The position numbers were made by a program, and so were the translations under genes. The notes below the pieces were generated by a model. It was given only the letters and a program-made list of their open reading frames with translations, ran no database searches and was not told the origin of the DNA. From Nostoc sp. ATCC 43529 (lineage in GTDB: Bacteria; Cyanobacteriota; Cyanobacteriia; Cyanobacteriales; Nostocaceae), in NCBI GenBank assembly GCA_003326205.1, contig LWTK01000084.1, positions 124,001 to 188,000 on the forward strand: a DNA stretch of 64,000 nucleotides, in the 5' to 3' direction. Below are positions 27,995-35,076 of the stretch, one piece after another. How positions within the stretch are numbered: the stretch's first letter is position 1; the number at the start of each line of letters is the position of its first letter.

Positions 27995-28120
27995 GACTTT
28001 AAAAGCTGCTTTTGTGATTTTAAAAGTTGCTTTTGTGATTTTAAAAGTTGCTTTTGTGACTTTAAAAGTTGCTTTTGTGACTTTAAAAGTTGCTTTTGCG
28101 ACTTTAAAAGCTGCTTTTGT
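27995..28120. repeat. Six 21-bp tandem repeats
   Basis: Six units of exactly 21 bp, GACTTTAAAAGCTGCTTTTG plus T, at 27995, 28016, 28037, 28058, 28079 and 28100. Each has a core AAAAGC-T-GCTTTT that can form a hairpin; several units read AAAAGT-T-GCTTTT, where a G-U pair would keep the stem. In one frame they encode repeats of DFKSCFC inside a 77-codon GTG frame (27980-28213). Confidence 0.9.
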
Positions 28121-28157
28121 GACATAAATACAGCAGATTGCAAAGGAGTGAGGTCTT

Positions 28158-28238
28158 GTAGGGTGTGTTATCGCGGCAGCGTAACGCACCCCCAAGGATT
28201 TACGGTGCGTTAGGACTGCCGTCCATAACGCACCCTAC
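28158..28238. repeat. Dispersed palindromic repeat (TAGGGTGTGTTA family)
   Basis: GTAGGGTGTGTTA (28158-28170) and TAACGCACCCTAC (28226-28238) are inverted ends, with inner GTAACGCACC / GGTGCGTTA arms. Relatives occur at 32061-32095 and 46931-46984. It can fold into a long hairpin. The 27876-28437 gap otherwise holds the 21-bp repeats and no supported gene. Confidence 0.7.
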
Positions 28239-28437
28239 CTATGTACTTCATTTACTGTTGGCTTCCTCACCCGCCTGAAACTAAAGTTCCAGGCTAACAG
28301 TTCAAGTCTACTCAAGTAGACTAAAAAATTTTGGGTATTATTTAGTCATCTTAAGATGAGTTTTGCTATGAGTAAGGAACTTCATATCCTTGCGGGACAT
28401 CAGTATTAAAATGTGGCAGTTAGTGTAGGGAAACAAC

Positions 28438-28827
28438 GTGAAAATAGGCTTTATTGCTAAAACATTAATTACATCCATAGGATTTTTCACTTTATTTGCT
28501 CCAAGTCAAGCATCGGCTCAACTGATACCGCAACCTTGGGTTTCAGTGGGCGGCAAAGATGGCGATATAACTTATGCTGTAGGAGCTAGGGCTTTGAATT
28601 TTGGAGTTGAACTAGGAACAGGCCCTGATGGTGCTACAGGAGTAGATGTTTTGAAATTTATCAGTTTGCCTGTAGTTTCACCTTATGTAGGAGTTGGACT
28701 TTATTCAGAAGATAAAGGTGTTGCGGTTTCAGGTGGCGTTCAGGTAGGCGCAACTGATAACGTTTTTGTAGGTGCCGGTTACAATTCTATTCGCGGCTTT
28801 AATGGGCAACTGGGAATCAGATTTTAA
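28438..28827 (+). CDS. Hypothetical exported protein, 129 aa
   Basis: Not recognised. GTG start at 28438. It has a signal peptide (KTLITSIGFFTLFAPSQASA) and a mature part of about 100 residues made of alternating Gly and hydrophobic residues (VSPYVGVGLYSEDKGVAVSGG, VFVGAGYNSIRGFNGQLGIR), ending in Phe. The pattern suggests a small outer-membrane beta-barrel or beta-rich periplasmic protein. This is inference from composition only. Confidence 0.7.
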   Translation: MKIGFIAKTLITSIGFFTLFAPSQASAQLIPQPWVSVGGKDGDITYAVGARALNFGVELGTGPDGATGVDVLKFISLPVVSPYVGVGLYSEDKGVAVSGGVQVGATDNVFVGAGYNSIRGFNGQLGIRF

Positions 28828-29227
28828 CAGATCTCTTGAGGTAGGCAATAGGCAATAGGCAATGGGCAATAGGGGATTTCAAAATTAAAAAACATCGAAA
28901 TTATTCTTGTGGGGTAGATATTTTGTATGCCTAGAGTACGGGCGGGCGAGACGCCCACCCCGCAAGATTCCACAAAGTTTAATAATTGATTTGTTGGTCA
29001 TCCTTAGGGAATAGGCAATAGGGAATAACTAATAGATTTTTAACCAATAGCTGATCCTCTAGGTTTATCAGTGGGAGTCATCCAAAATTCGTCTTGAAAA
29101 GCTGATGAATGATTTAGGATGGCTATAATCGTTTGATAGCTTGGTAATACACATCGGTTAAACGAAATACTAGATGGTGCGTCTCAATCCCACATCATAC
29201 GCCTGATAACTGTTCCGGGAAAATTTG
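28828..29227. other. Intergenic DNA with GGCAATAG heptamer-type repeats
   Basis: GGCAATAGGCAATAGGCAAT-type repeats (28844-28875), a GGGCGGGCGAGACGCCCACCC palindrome region (28940-28962) and a second GGCAATAGGGAAT copy (near 29010-29028). No supported gene. The next 140 bases form the leader of the WD40 gene. Confidence 0.5.
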
Positions 29228-29300
29228 GACAATACATGCTATCTTTTGGATAGATGATATTTTATAGACAAAGAGTAACATGTATTGTCTATAAAATATC
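29228..29300 (+). promoter_or_regulatory. Candidate RNA leader with two mutually exclusive stems
   Basis: GACAATACATG (29228-29238) is the exact inverted partner of CATGTATTGTC (29279-29289). GATATTTTATAGACAA (29256-29271) is the exact inverted partner of TTGTCTATAAAATATC (29285-29300). The two right arms share 29285-29289, so only one full stem can form at a time. A third small hairpin, CTATC-TTTTG-GATAG (29240-29254), sits between the left arms. The structure ends 67 bases before the WD40 start codon. It could be an attenuator, a protein-binding operator or a leftover mobile-element end. Confidence 0.45.
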
Positions 29301-29367
29301 TAACACTCGGCTATTATTCAGATTTTCGGCACACTGTTAGTGTTATTTATTTAACAGGAATCTCCTT

Positions 29368-31698
29368 ATGGAGCCAGGGCTAAGATTACTAATTCAATTG
29401 GTATTAGAGTTTGCACCTGTAATTGTAGACCTGATACAAAAGAGAAAAGAAGAAAGTCTGACTACAACTAATTATCTATTGCCAACAGTTGTCAATGAAG
29501 CTGTTAGATTTGGCAAGAATCTGATGGCAGAAAATGATAGCTATGATTCAAGTTTTGAACAAACAAAACTTCTGCAACAACAATTAGCTGTTTATCAGCG
29601 TCAAACACAATTAAAAGTAGCAAATCAAGAAAGAGAGACTGCTCTTAAGTTACCAGAAGTATATAAAATTTTTGATAGTTGGCCTTTAAGATTATACCCG
29701 TCACAAATTTTAGAATCTCAGACAAATCAAGGACGCACTCCGCTAAAAGTTTTTCTTGCTCCTCCCCAAATCAAGTTTGACCAATTTGAACATAAAACTG
29801 ATGGTGTTTCTGAAATAGAACTAATGTTGGCTGAAGGTTTAAGAAAATTGTTCAATCAGCATTATTCTCTGCACAATCCCATTAGACCAACAGAATTTTT
29901 AGCAGGGGCTTGGGATAGTAAACGTTTTCATAGTGAATCTAGTATTAAGGCTTTGTATGGGATATTAAAAACAGAGCCAATTTTAATTTTAGAGTCAGAA
30001 AATGATGGAGATTACCTAAATTTTCGGATTGCTTATTGGGGATTCAAACAAGATAAATATTATTACAAAACAATTGCACGGTTGTCTTATAAAGAAATTC
30101 TTCAGGAATCTGCAAAAAGTCGCGCTCTGGAGTGGAAGAAAATTCGAGATGAATTATTAGCTTTGGGAGAAAACTTAGAAGAAATCAATCTTTTGGGTAG
30201 AGATAATGTATTTAATTTGGCAATTTTAGAAAAATCAGAAAAATGGCAGGCTCAAGGGATTGATGTAAGCAAGTTATCTTTGCAATATCAAGTTAATCAT
30301 CAAGATTTTGAAAAACTTTGCCAGGTGTTGATTACTTGTCACTTTCTGGTTGCTGCTTGGGTAGCGGATGTTTATCATTTAGTTCATTACGATGTACCGC
30401 CTTTGCTGCCAAAGTTGCTGCCAAGTTTGCTCAAAGATACTTTTGATTTACAATCTGTGCAAGCAATAGCTTCTGGTTATAAACAAGTCTACCAAGCTCT
30501 AGAACAGGAACGACGTTATTGGGTTCCAGAGTTGGCTTTGCAGTTAGCTCAAAGTTTATCTCATTTACCCGATCGCTCTTGGGCACAAGAACAAATTGAT
30601 TATTCAATCAGCACATGGTTGGAATTACGTCAAGCTTCACCGCAGGAATTTGCTAACCCTTTAGAGGCGATGCAATCGGCTGTGAGAATTGAAGATGAAG
30701 AGTATTTCCAAAACTTAAAAGAATATTTTACAGCTGTGAGCGATCGCCAAAGTATTCTCAGTGTAGAAAAACTCTTAGATGCGATCGCCACTCTCAAATA
30801 TAAACTTACCTTAGAAAATGCCAATCTCAGGTACACCCTCACTGGACATGCTGGCAAAGTCACTTCTGTGGCCGTTAGTCCTGATGGCGAAATTTTAGTT
30901 AGTGGCTGTGCAGACAAAACCATCAATCTCTGGAATCTGCAAACTGGCAAACTAATTCGCACTCTCACGGAGAATTGGGGTGAAGTTTCATCCCTAGCAA
31001 TTAGCCCCGATGGTAGTTTCTTGGCTGTTGGTAGCTGCGAACACCCGAAAAGTAATGTCAAAGTCTTGCATTTAAAAACAGGCAAAGTATTGCACACACT
31101 TTTAGGGCATCAAAAACCTGTAAATGTTGTGGCAATCAGCCCAGATGGTACAATTCTTGCCAGTGGCAGTAATAAAATCAAGATTTGGAATTTAGATAAA
31201 GGCGACCGCATTTGTACCCTTTGGCATTCATCGGCTGTTCATGCCGTAGCAATCAGCCTTGATGGTACAATTCTTGCCAGTGGTAGTTCTGATAATAAAA
31301 TCAGGTTGTGGAATCCACGCACAGGCGACCCGTTAAGCACACTCAACGGTCACGATGGCGAAGTCAATTCAATTGCCATGAGTCCTGATGCACAACTCGT
31401 TTTCAGTGGTAGTGCTGACACAACCATCAAAGTTTGGCATTTGGCTACTGGTAAACTGCTGCACACATTAACTGAACACTCAGAAGCAGTAAAATCCTTA
31501 GCCGTTACTCCAGATGGACAAACTCTAATTAGCGGTAGTGCAGATAAAACTATCAAAATTTGGCGACTTTCCACAGGCGAACTACTGCAAACCCTCACTG
31601 GCCATTCAGAGACGGTGAATTCTCTAGCTTTAAGTCCTGATGGTAAGTTACTCGCTAGCGGTAGTACTGACCAAACCATCAAAATTTGGCAAATATAG
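29368..31698 (+). CDS. WD40-repeat protein with a novel-looking N-terminal region
   Basis: 776 residues. Residues about 1-480 match no domain I recognise: a hydrophobic helix (LRLLIQLVLEFAPVIVDLI), a Gln-rich coiled segment (TKLLQQQLAVYQRQTQLK), a mixed alpha/beta part (RTPLKVFLAPPQIKFD, PILILESENDGDYLNFRIAYWG) and a helical part. Residues about 490-776 form seven WD40 blades (HAGKVTSVAVSPDGEILVSG to TIKIWQI), enough for one beta-propeller. WD40 propellers are scaffolds or sensors, and in cyanobacteria are often attached to conflict-system or signalling domains. The start ATG follows AGGAATCTCC. The protein is probably cytoplasmic or membrane-associated; its role is unknown. Confidence 0.8.
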   Translation: MEPGLRLLIQLVLEFAPVIVDLIQKRKEESLTTTNYLLPTVVNEAVRFGKNLMAENDSYDSSFEQTKLLQQQLAVYQRQTQLKVANQERETALKLPEVYKIFDSWPLRLYPSQILESQTNQGRTPLKVFLAPPQIKFDQFEHKTDGVSEIELMLAEGLRKLFNQHYSLHNPIRPTEFLAGAWDSKRFHSESSIKALYGILKTEPILILESENDGDYLNFRIAYWGFKQDKYYYKTIARLSYKEILQESAKSRALEWKKIRDELLALGENLEEINLLGRDNVFNLAILEKSEKWQAQGIDVSKLSLQYQVNHQDFEKLCQVLITCHFLVAAWVADVYHLVHYDVPPLLPKLLPSLLKDTFDLQSVQAIASGYKQVYQALEQERRYWVPELALQLAQSLSHLPDRSWAQEQIDYSISTWLELRQASPQEFANPLEAMQSAVRIEDEEYFQNLKEYFTAVSDRQSILSVEKLLDAIATLKYKLTLENANLRYTLTGHAGKVTSVAVSPDGEILVSGCADKTINLWNLQTGKLIRTLTENWGEVSSLAISPDGSFLAVGSCEHPKSNVKVLHLKTGKVLHTLLGHQKPVNVVAISPDGTILASGSNKIKIWNLDKGDRICTLWHSSAVHAVAISLDGTILASGSSDNKIRLWNPRTGDPLSTLNGHDGEVNSIAMSPDAQLVFSGSADTTIKVWHLATGKLLHTLTEHSEAVKSLAVTPDGQTLISGSADKTIKIWRLSTGELLQTLTGHSETVNSLALSPDGKLLASGSTDQTIKIWQI

Positions 31699-31735
31699 CT
31701 CAATACGCTTGGGTTAAGACTAAAAACTAAACTCC

Positions 31736-31997
31736 TGTAGGTTGGGTTGAGGAACGAAACCCAACATATTAGGTGCTTTGCTCTGACTTTTCACGGGAAG
31801 TCCTCAAACCGCGAAACAACGTCATTTTTTCCACAGGCTAATTCTCAATAGTTTTAAATTAATGAAAATGGATAACGTAAAAATAAGGGTTTGAGAAAAG
31901 CTCAAAATGGCGTTTTCCAGATGCCGTGAAAAGTCAGGTGCTTTGCTGGGTTTTACTTCGTACCCCTACGGGGAAGCAAGCTACAACCCAACCTACA
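31736..31997. repeat. Middle nested repeat with TGTAGGTTGGGTT ends
   Basis: TGTAGGTTGGGTT (31736-31748) pairs exactly with AACCCAACCTACA (31985-31997). The inner part includes CGAAACCCAACA and GGGTTTTACTTCG segments of a familiar cyanobacterial dispersed palindrome. It is split by a younger insertion at 31783-31937. Confidence 0.7.
31783..31937. mobile_element. Innermost 155-bp MITE-like insertion with target duplication
   Basis: CTGACTTTTCACGG (31783-31796) is the exact inverted partner of CCGTGAAAAGTCAG (31924-31937). The left side is preceded by AGGTGCTTTGCT (31771-31782), and the same 12 bases occur at 31936-31947 on the right, sharing AG with the terminal repeat, so the target duplication is 10 to 12 bp. 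That length suggests an IS4-type transposase. No coding capacity. Confidence 0.75.
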
Positions 31998-32060
31998 ATT
32001 TTCCTTAACACCAAGCGTATTGAGATATAGCTGGGGATTGGGGACTGGTAAAAGTCTAAG

Positions 32061-32095
32061 TAGGGTGTGTTATGGCTTTAGCCCAGCACACCCTA
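32061..32095. repeat. Short TAGGGTGTGTTA palindrome
   Basis: TAGGGTGTGTTATGGCTTTA at its left and GCCCAGCACACCCTAA at its right form an imperfect hairpin. It belongs to the family at 28158-28238 and 46931-46984, and lies just downstream of the heparinase-like gene stop. Confidence 0.6.
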
Positions 32096-32113
32096 ATCAA
32101 CTAAAACAGCCTC

Positions 32114-34234
32114 TTAATCAGGAATAGTTATGCGTGTTTTATAAATGGATTCTTCAACTATTAAGCTGCTGTCTTGTTTCATTTCTAATTGAAAACTTCC
32201 TTTTTTTGAAGGAGCATAAAGCATAATTTTATTGTTATTTAAAGTCTCGATTTTCCAATCACAAATATGCTGAATGTTATCCATAGCAATAGCATAGATA
32301 AGCAGATGCTCGTTAGCAATAGGGGTAGTCCATGTAGATATTATGCCCGATCCCTCAGCCCCTTGACCTTTTTGGTTAGGTTGGGGGTGATAAAATTCAT
32401 GAACGTAGCCACATTTTTGGGAAAAAGTTGCACCAGTATCAGGATTTTTTTCGTCCAAAAATAGAGAATCATCTTGATTCCAAAAGTAATTTCTTGAAAT
32501 TGCAGTTACTAGTACAAACTTTATGGCAACATCACTTCGGCGAAATATTAAATGACGAGGAGCGATCGCTTGAGTTTGAAGTTTTCCTTCTCGATTATTC
32601 AACAAAAAAGATGTTTGAACTGCTACAGGTTGGTTGGATTTAATTCTGTCTACAAGGAAGATACTATTCGTACCACACAAAATCCACATTCTCTGAGCTT
32701 TTTGGATAGGCTTACCATAAACATCTGCGGCATCAGACTTGATTACAGTGATATTTCCTTCTTGAGAAAGAAGTTTAAATTTATTTAGAGGCGGTATGTC
32801 TTTGTAGATACTGCCTTGTACAAGATTTTGTTTCAAGCTGGAGCCATTCTTAGTGATAAAACTCCAAGTATTGTGAGAAGCTGCGGATTTTGATTGAGCT
32901 TGGATATCAAGACGATAACAACAATGTCCAGGATCTACAAAGAAGTTTTCTCCACCATAGGAGAGCATAAAGCTGTTCTGATCCTCGTGTCGATGTCCAT
33001 CAGACCTTAAAGGTTCGTATCCCGCTTGAACAGATAAAACTATAGATGGATTATGCCAGGAATCACGGACGATAACGTTGCCGTTGTCGAATCGTTTTAC
33101 TAGAGGAAGGTTAGCTTGTTCAGGTGTTATGGGATTTTCAGCATATCTCCAGTTGAGTATGGTCGGGAACAGAAAATTGTTAAAAAAGCCGAAGGTTGCT
33201 CGATCGTCGGGGCCTAGTTTTGGATCTTGATAAGTTTCATGAAAAATCCAAGATGCAAGACCCGCTTCTATAGGCATACTTTTTTTTGCCCGTCGAGAGA
33301 TATGAAGCAAAAGATCGGCAGTAGGTCGAAAAATAGCTGCTGAATCACCCCAATTTAAAGAATGAGGATAAGCTAAGTCTCCCCAGCCTGCAACCTGTTT
33401 CATCTCAAGAAATGATGACACGACCCAAGGTATACTGCGCGTATAGCAAGATATATCAAGCTCGTGTTCTAAAGAAGAGTTATAACGTACAAGCACTTCA
33501 AATAAGTGCGCTAGATTGAAAGTTGCGTAGTTCCAATATTGTAGAGATTCGCCATAGCTATCTTGGTTATATAGCTTGGTAGCCAGTTCATAGTTTTCTA
33601 CTGATTTTTCTACGCCAACTCGATCGCCAATAATTGCAGATATCGTACCGTAGCCATTCAGCAGAACCATAAACCAGTTATTGGCAATTTTTTGTCTTTT
33701 AATGGTATTGTTAAGCCATTCTTGACAAAGTTTCTGGGGCTTATTTATCAAAGCTTCACGTATCTCATCTAACTCAGTAGCAGTAAATATATCTGGGCAA
33801 AGATCGAAAACAGTTGCCACAGCAATGCCTGCATGAGCAGTTTCCAGATGCCCTAAAAGACGTTTAATACGTTTTCTTTTTCTATACCACGGGCCTACCC
33901 ACTCATCTGGAGATTTACGTATTGTATCTAATACAACCAACTTCAACCATTCTCTGAGCCTAACAATTTCTGTTTCAGGGGTTAAGCCACAAGCTTTAAT
34001 TACTTGATGGAAATTATTTGACTTATTTGCTAAAAAGCAAATAAACGCTACATCGCTTAACCGCTCCCAGATAATATGCCACCATTCATTCGTATCTGAA
34101 GGTTGTATTAAACCTGGAAAGCGAGTGTTATTTATAGTACGCTCGATTAGAGCTATCAAAAAATTTTGCTTACGGTCATCAGCTATCTCAAGGGCAGACT
34201 CTAGTTCTATAAGTTCATTATCTGCAATTAACAT
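32114..34234 (-). CDS. Heparinase II/III-like protein
   Basis: 706 residues. The N-terminal half is an alpha-helical toroid (WHIIWERLSDVAFICFLANK, NNWFMVLLNGYGTISAIIGD). The C-terminal half is the heparinase II/III beta-sandwich, recognised by GHRHEDQNSFMLSYGGENFFVDPGH-type sequence around residues 415-440. The family cleaves acidic polysaccharides by beta-elimination using His/Tyr residues. Alginate or exopolysaccharide lyase activity is more likely in a cyanobacterium than heparin. No signal peptide is visible at the ATG, so it may act inside the cell on exopolysaccharide intermediates, or the product is exported otherwise. No neighbouring glycosyltransferases are seen. Confidence 0.85.
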   Translation of the reverse strand: MLIADNELIELESALEIADDRKQNFLIALIERTINNTRFPGLIQPSDTNEWWHIIWERLSDVAFICFLANKSNNFHQVIKACGLTPETEIVRLREWLKLVVLDTIRKSPDEWVGPWYRKRKRIKRLLGHLETAHAGIAVATVFDLCPDIFTATELDEIREALINKPQKLCQEWLNNTIKRQKIANNWFMVLLNGYGTISAIIGDRVGVEKSVENYELATKLYNQDSYGESLQYWNYATFNLAHLFEVLVRYNSSLEHELDISCYTRSIPWVVSSFLEMKQVAGWGDLAYPHSLNWGDSAAIFRPTADLLLHISRRAKKSMPIEAGLASWIFHETYQDPKLGPDDRATFGFFNNFLFPTILNWRYAENPITPEQANLPLVKRFDNGNVIVRDSWHNPSIVLSVQAGYEPLRSDGHRHEDQNSFMLSYGGENFFVDPGHCCYRLDIQAQSKSAASHNTWSFITKNGSSLKQNLVQGSIYKDIPPLNKFKLLSQEGNITVIKSDAADVYGKPIQKAQRMWILCGTNSIFLVDRIKSNQPVAVQTSFLLNNREGKLQTQAIAPRHLIFRRSDVAIKFVLVTAISRNYFWNQDDSLFLDEKNPDTGATFSQKCGYVHEFYHPQPNQKGQGAEGSGIISTWTTPIANEHLLIYAIAMDNIQHICDWKIETLNNNKIMLYAPSKKGSFQLEMKQDSSLIVEESIYKTRITIPD

Positions 34235-34622
34235 TCCAATAAATCCTTGGGTTCGTGTGGCTCACGTAGCAAAAAGCTGTTGGCGCTATCGTGAGATAAA
34301 TCTTTGATGATGTCTGCCAAACATCGACAACCTGTATATTTTGATTCTGCCAGCACAAAAAATCTACTTGTAAGTGTTGAAGTCGCACTTGGCAGTAGAT
34401 GGTCTGGTAGTGGCTGTAAGTGAATGAAATATACATATAAGAATCACTTTGATTTCTGAAACGATCTACGCAGTCAGGAAACAGGGAACAAGGCACCCTA
34501 AAGTCTACTGAGTTTTTTCAGAAATCAAATTATGAATCCTATAATGTCATAAATGATACTTTCAATGGGGATAGAAATACAATTAGGAAAATACTTATCT
34601 TGTCTAAGTATTTCTCTTGAAC
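34235..34622. other. Gene-free region upstream of the heparinase-like gene
   Basis: No credible coding frame. It should contain the promoter of the heparinase-like gene and borders a dead transposase fragment at 34623. Confidence 0.4.
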
Positions 34623-34905
34623 CTATCCCAGTAATAGTATTCTTCGAACCCCAACATGTATAGTAGCAAGGTCAATAAATGCATCAAAATATACTTTATG
34701 TCGTTTTCAGCGGACAACCAAACGACGATATTTCCTTTGATACCAAGCAAAACAACGCTCTTGCCGAAATCTTGGAGCAGAAATTTTGATGGGTATACCT
34801 CTGTTTTTCTTTGTTTTCTAAGCTCGTTTTGGTATTTGGGGTTGAATGCCCCGTTTATGTCAATAAAGTTACTCAATGCCTCGAAATGTACTACCATCAA
34901 CTAAT
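34623..34905 (-). pseudogene. IS5-type transposase C-terminal remnant
   Basis: Reading leftward in one frame gives HKRGIQPQIPKRA, a stop, then IKISAPRFRQERCFAWYQ, RKYRRLVVR, a stop, then KRHKVYFDAFIDLATI. The order R-G-I-x-P-x-I-P, E-R-x-F-A-W, Y-R-R-L-V-V-R and a terminal hydrophobic helix is the C-terminal signature of IS5-family DDE transposases. At least two internal stops and the missing N-terminal two thirds show it is dead. An overlapping intact 98-codon frame on the same strand (34604-34900) is a shadow of this remnant. Confidence 0.7.
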
Positions 34906-35076
34906 ACACTCTACTCCTGTATAAAGTAGATTACCATAATTTAGTATTAAGTAGGTCAGTATTGAAAATTGCCGTTATGACAAGGCAGAAGGCAGGATTA
35001 AAGAGCTTTTTGAGCAACTTTACTTTTGGTGATATATTTTGTTTTTTTTACACACACGTTACTTAGTAGGATAAGT
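34906..35076. other. Short region downstream of the PTS fusion gene
   Basis: On the plus strand, 34970-35027 reads YDKAEGRIKELFEQLYFW then stop, which could be a scrap of another transposase. It is too short to assign. Confidence 0.25.

Larger units (their letters stand above)
31699..32024. mobile_element. Outer inverted-repeat element containing two nested ones
   Basis: CTCAATACGCTTGG (31699-31712) is the exact inverted partner of CCAAGCGTATTGAG (32011-32024). The left end abuts the TAG stop of the WD40 gene. Inside are two further perfect inverted-repeat pairs (31736-31997 and 31783-31937). No coding capacity. It accounts for most of the gap between the WD40 and heparinase-like genes. Confidence 0.6.

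Noticed and set aside
27980..28213. 77-codon Cys-rich frame across the 21-bp repeats
   Set aside because: GTG start without ribosome-binding site, and the antisense frame is equally open because the period is a multiple of three. Kept as a repeat only.
34218..34496. 92-codon minus-strand frame overlapping the start of the heparinase-like gene
   Set aside because: Composition (many Tyr, Cys, Gln, His) is unlike protein of this genome, and it overlaps a solid gene.
34604..34900. 98-codon minus-strand frame
   Set aside because: Lies over a transposase remnant in another frame, with no ribosome-binding site or family match.
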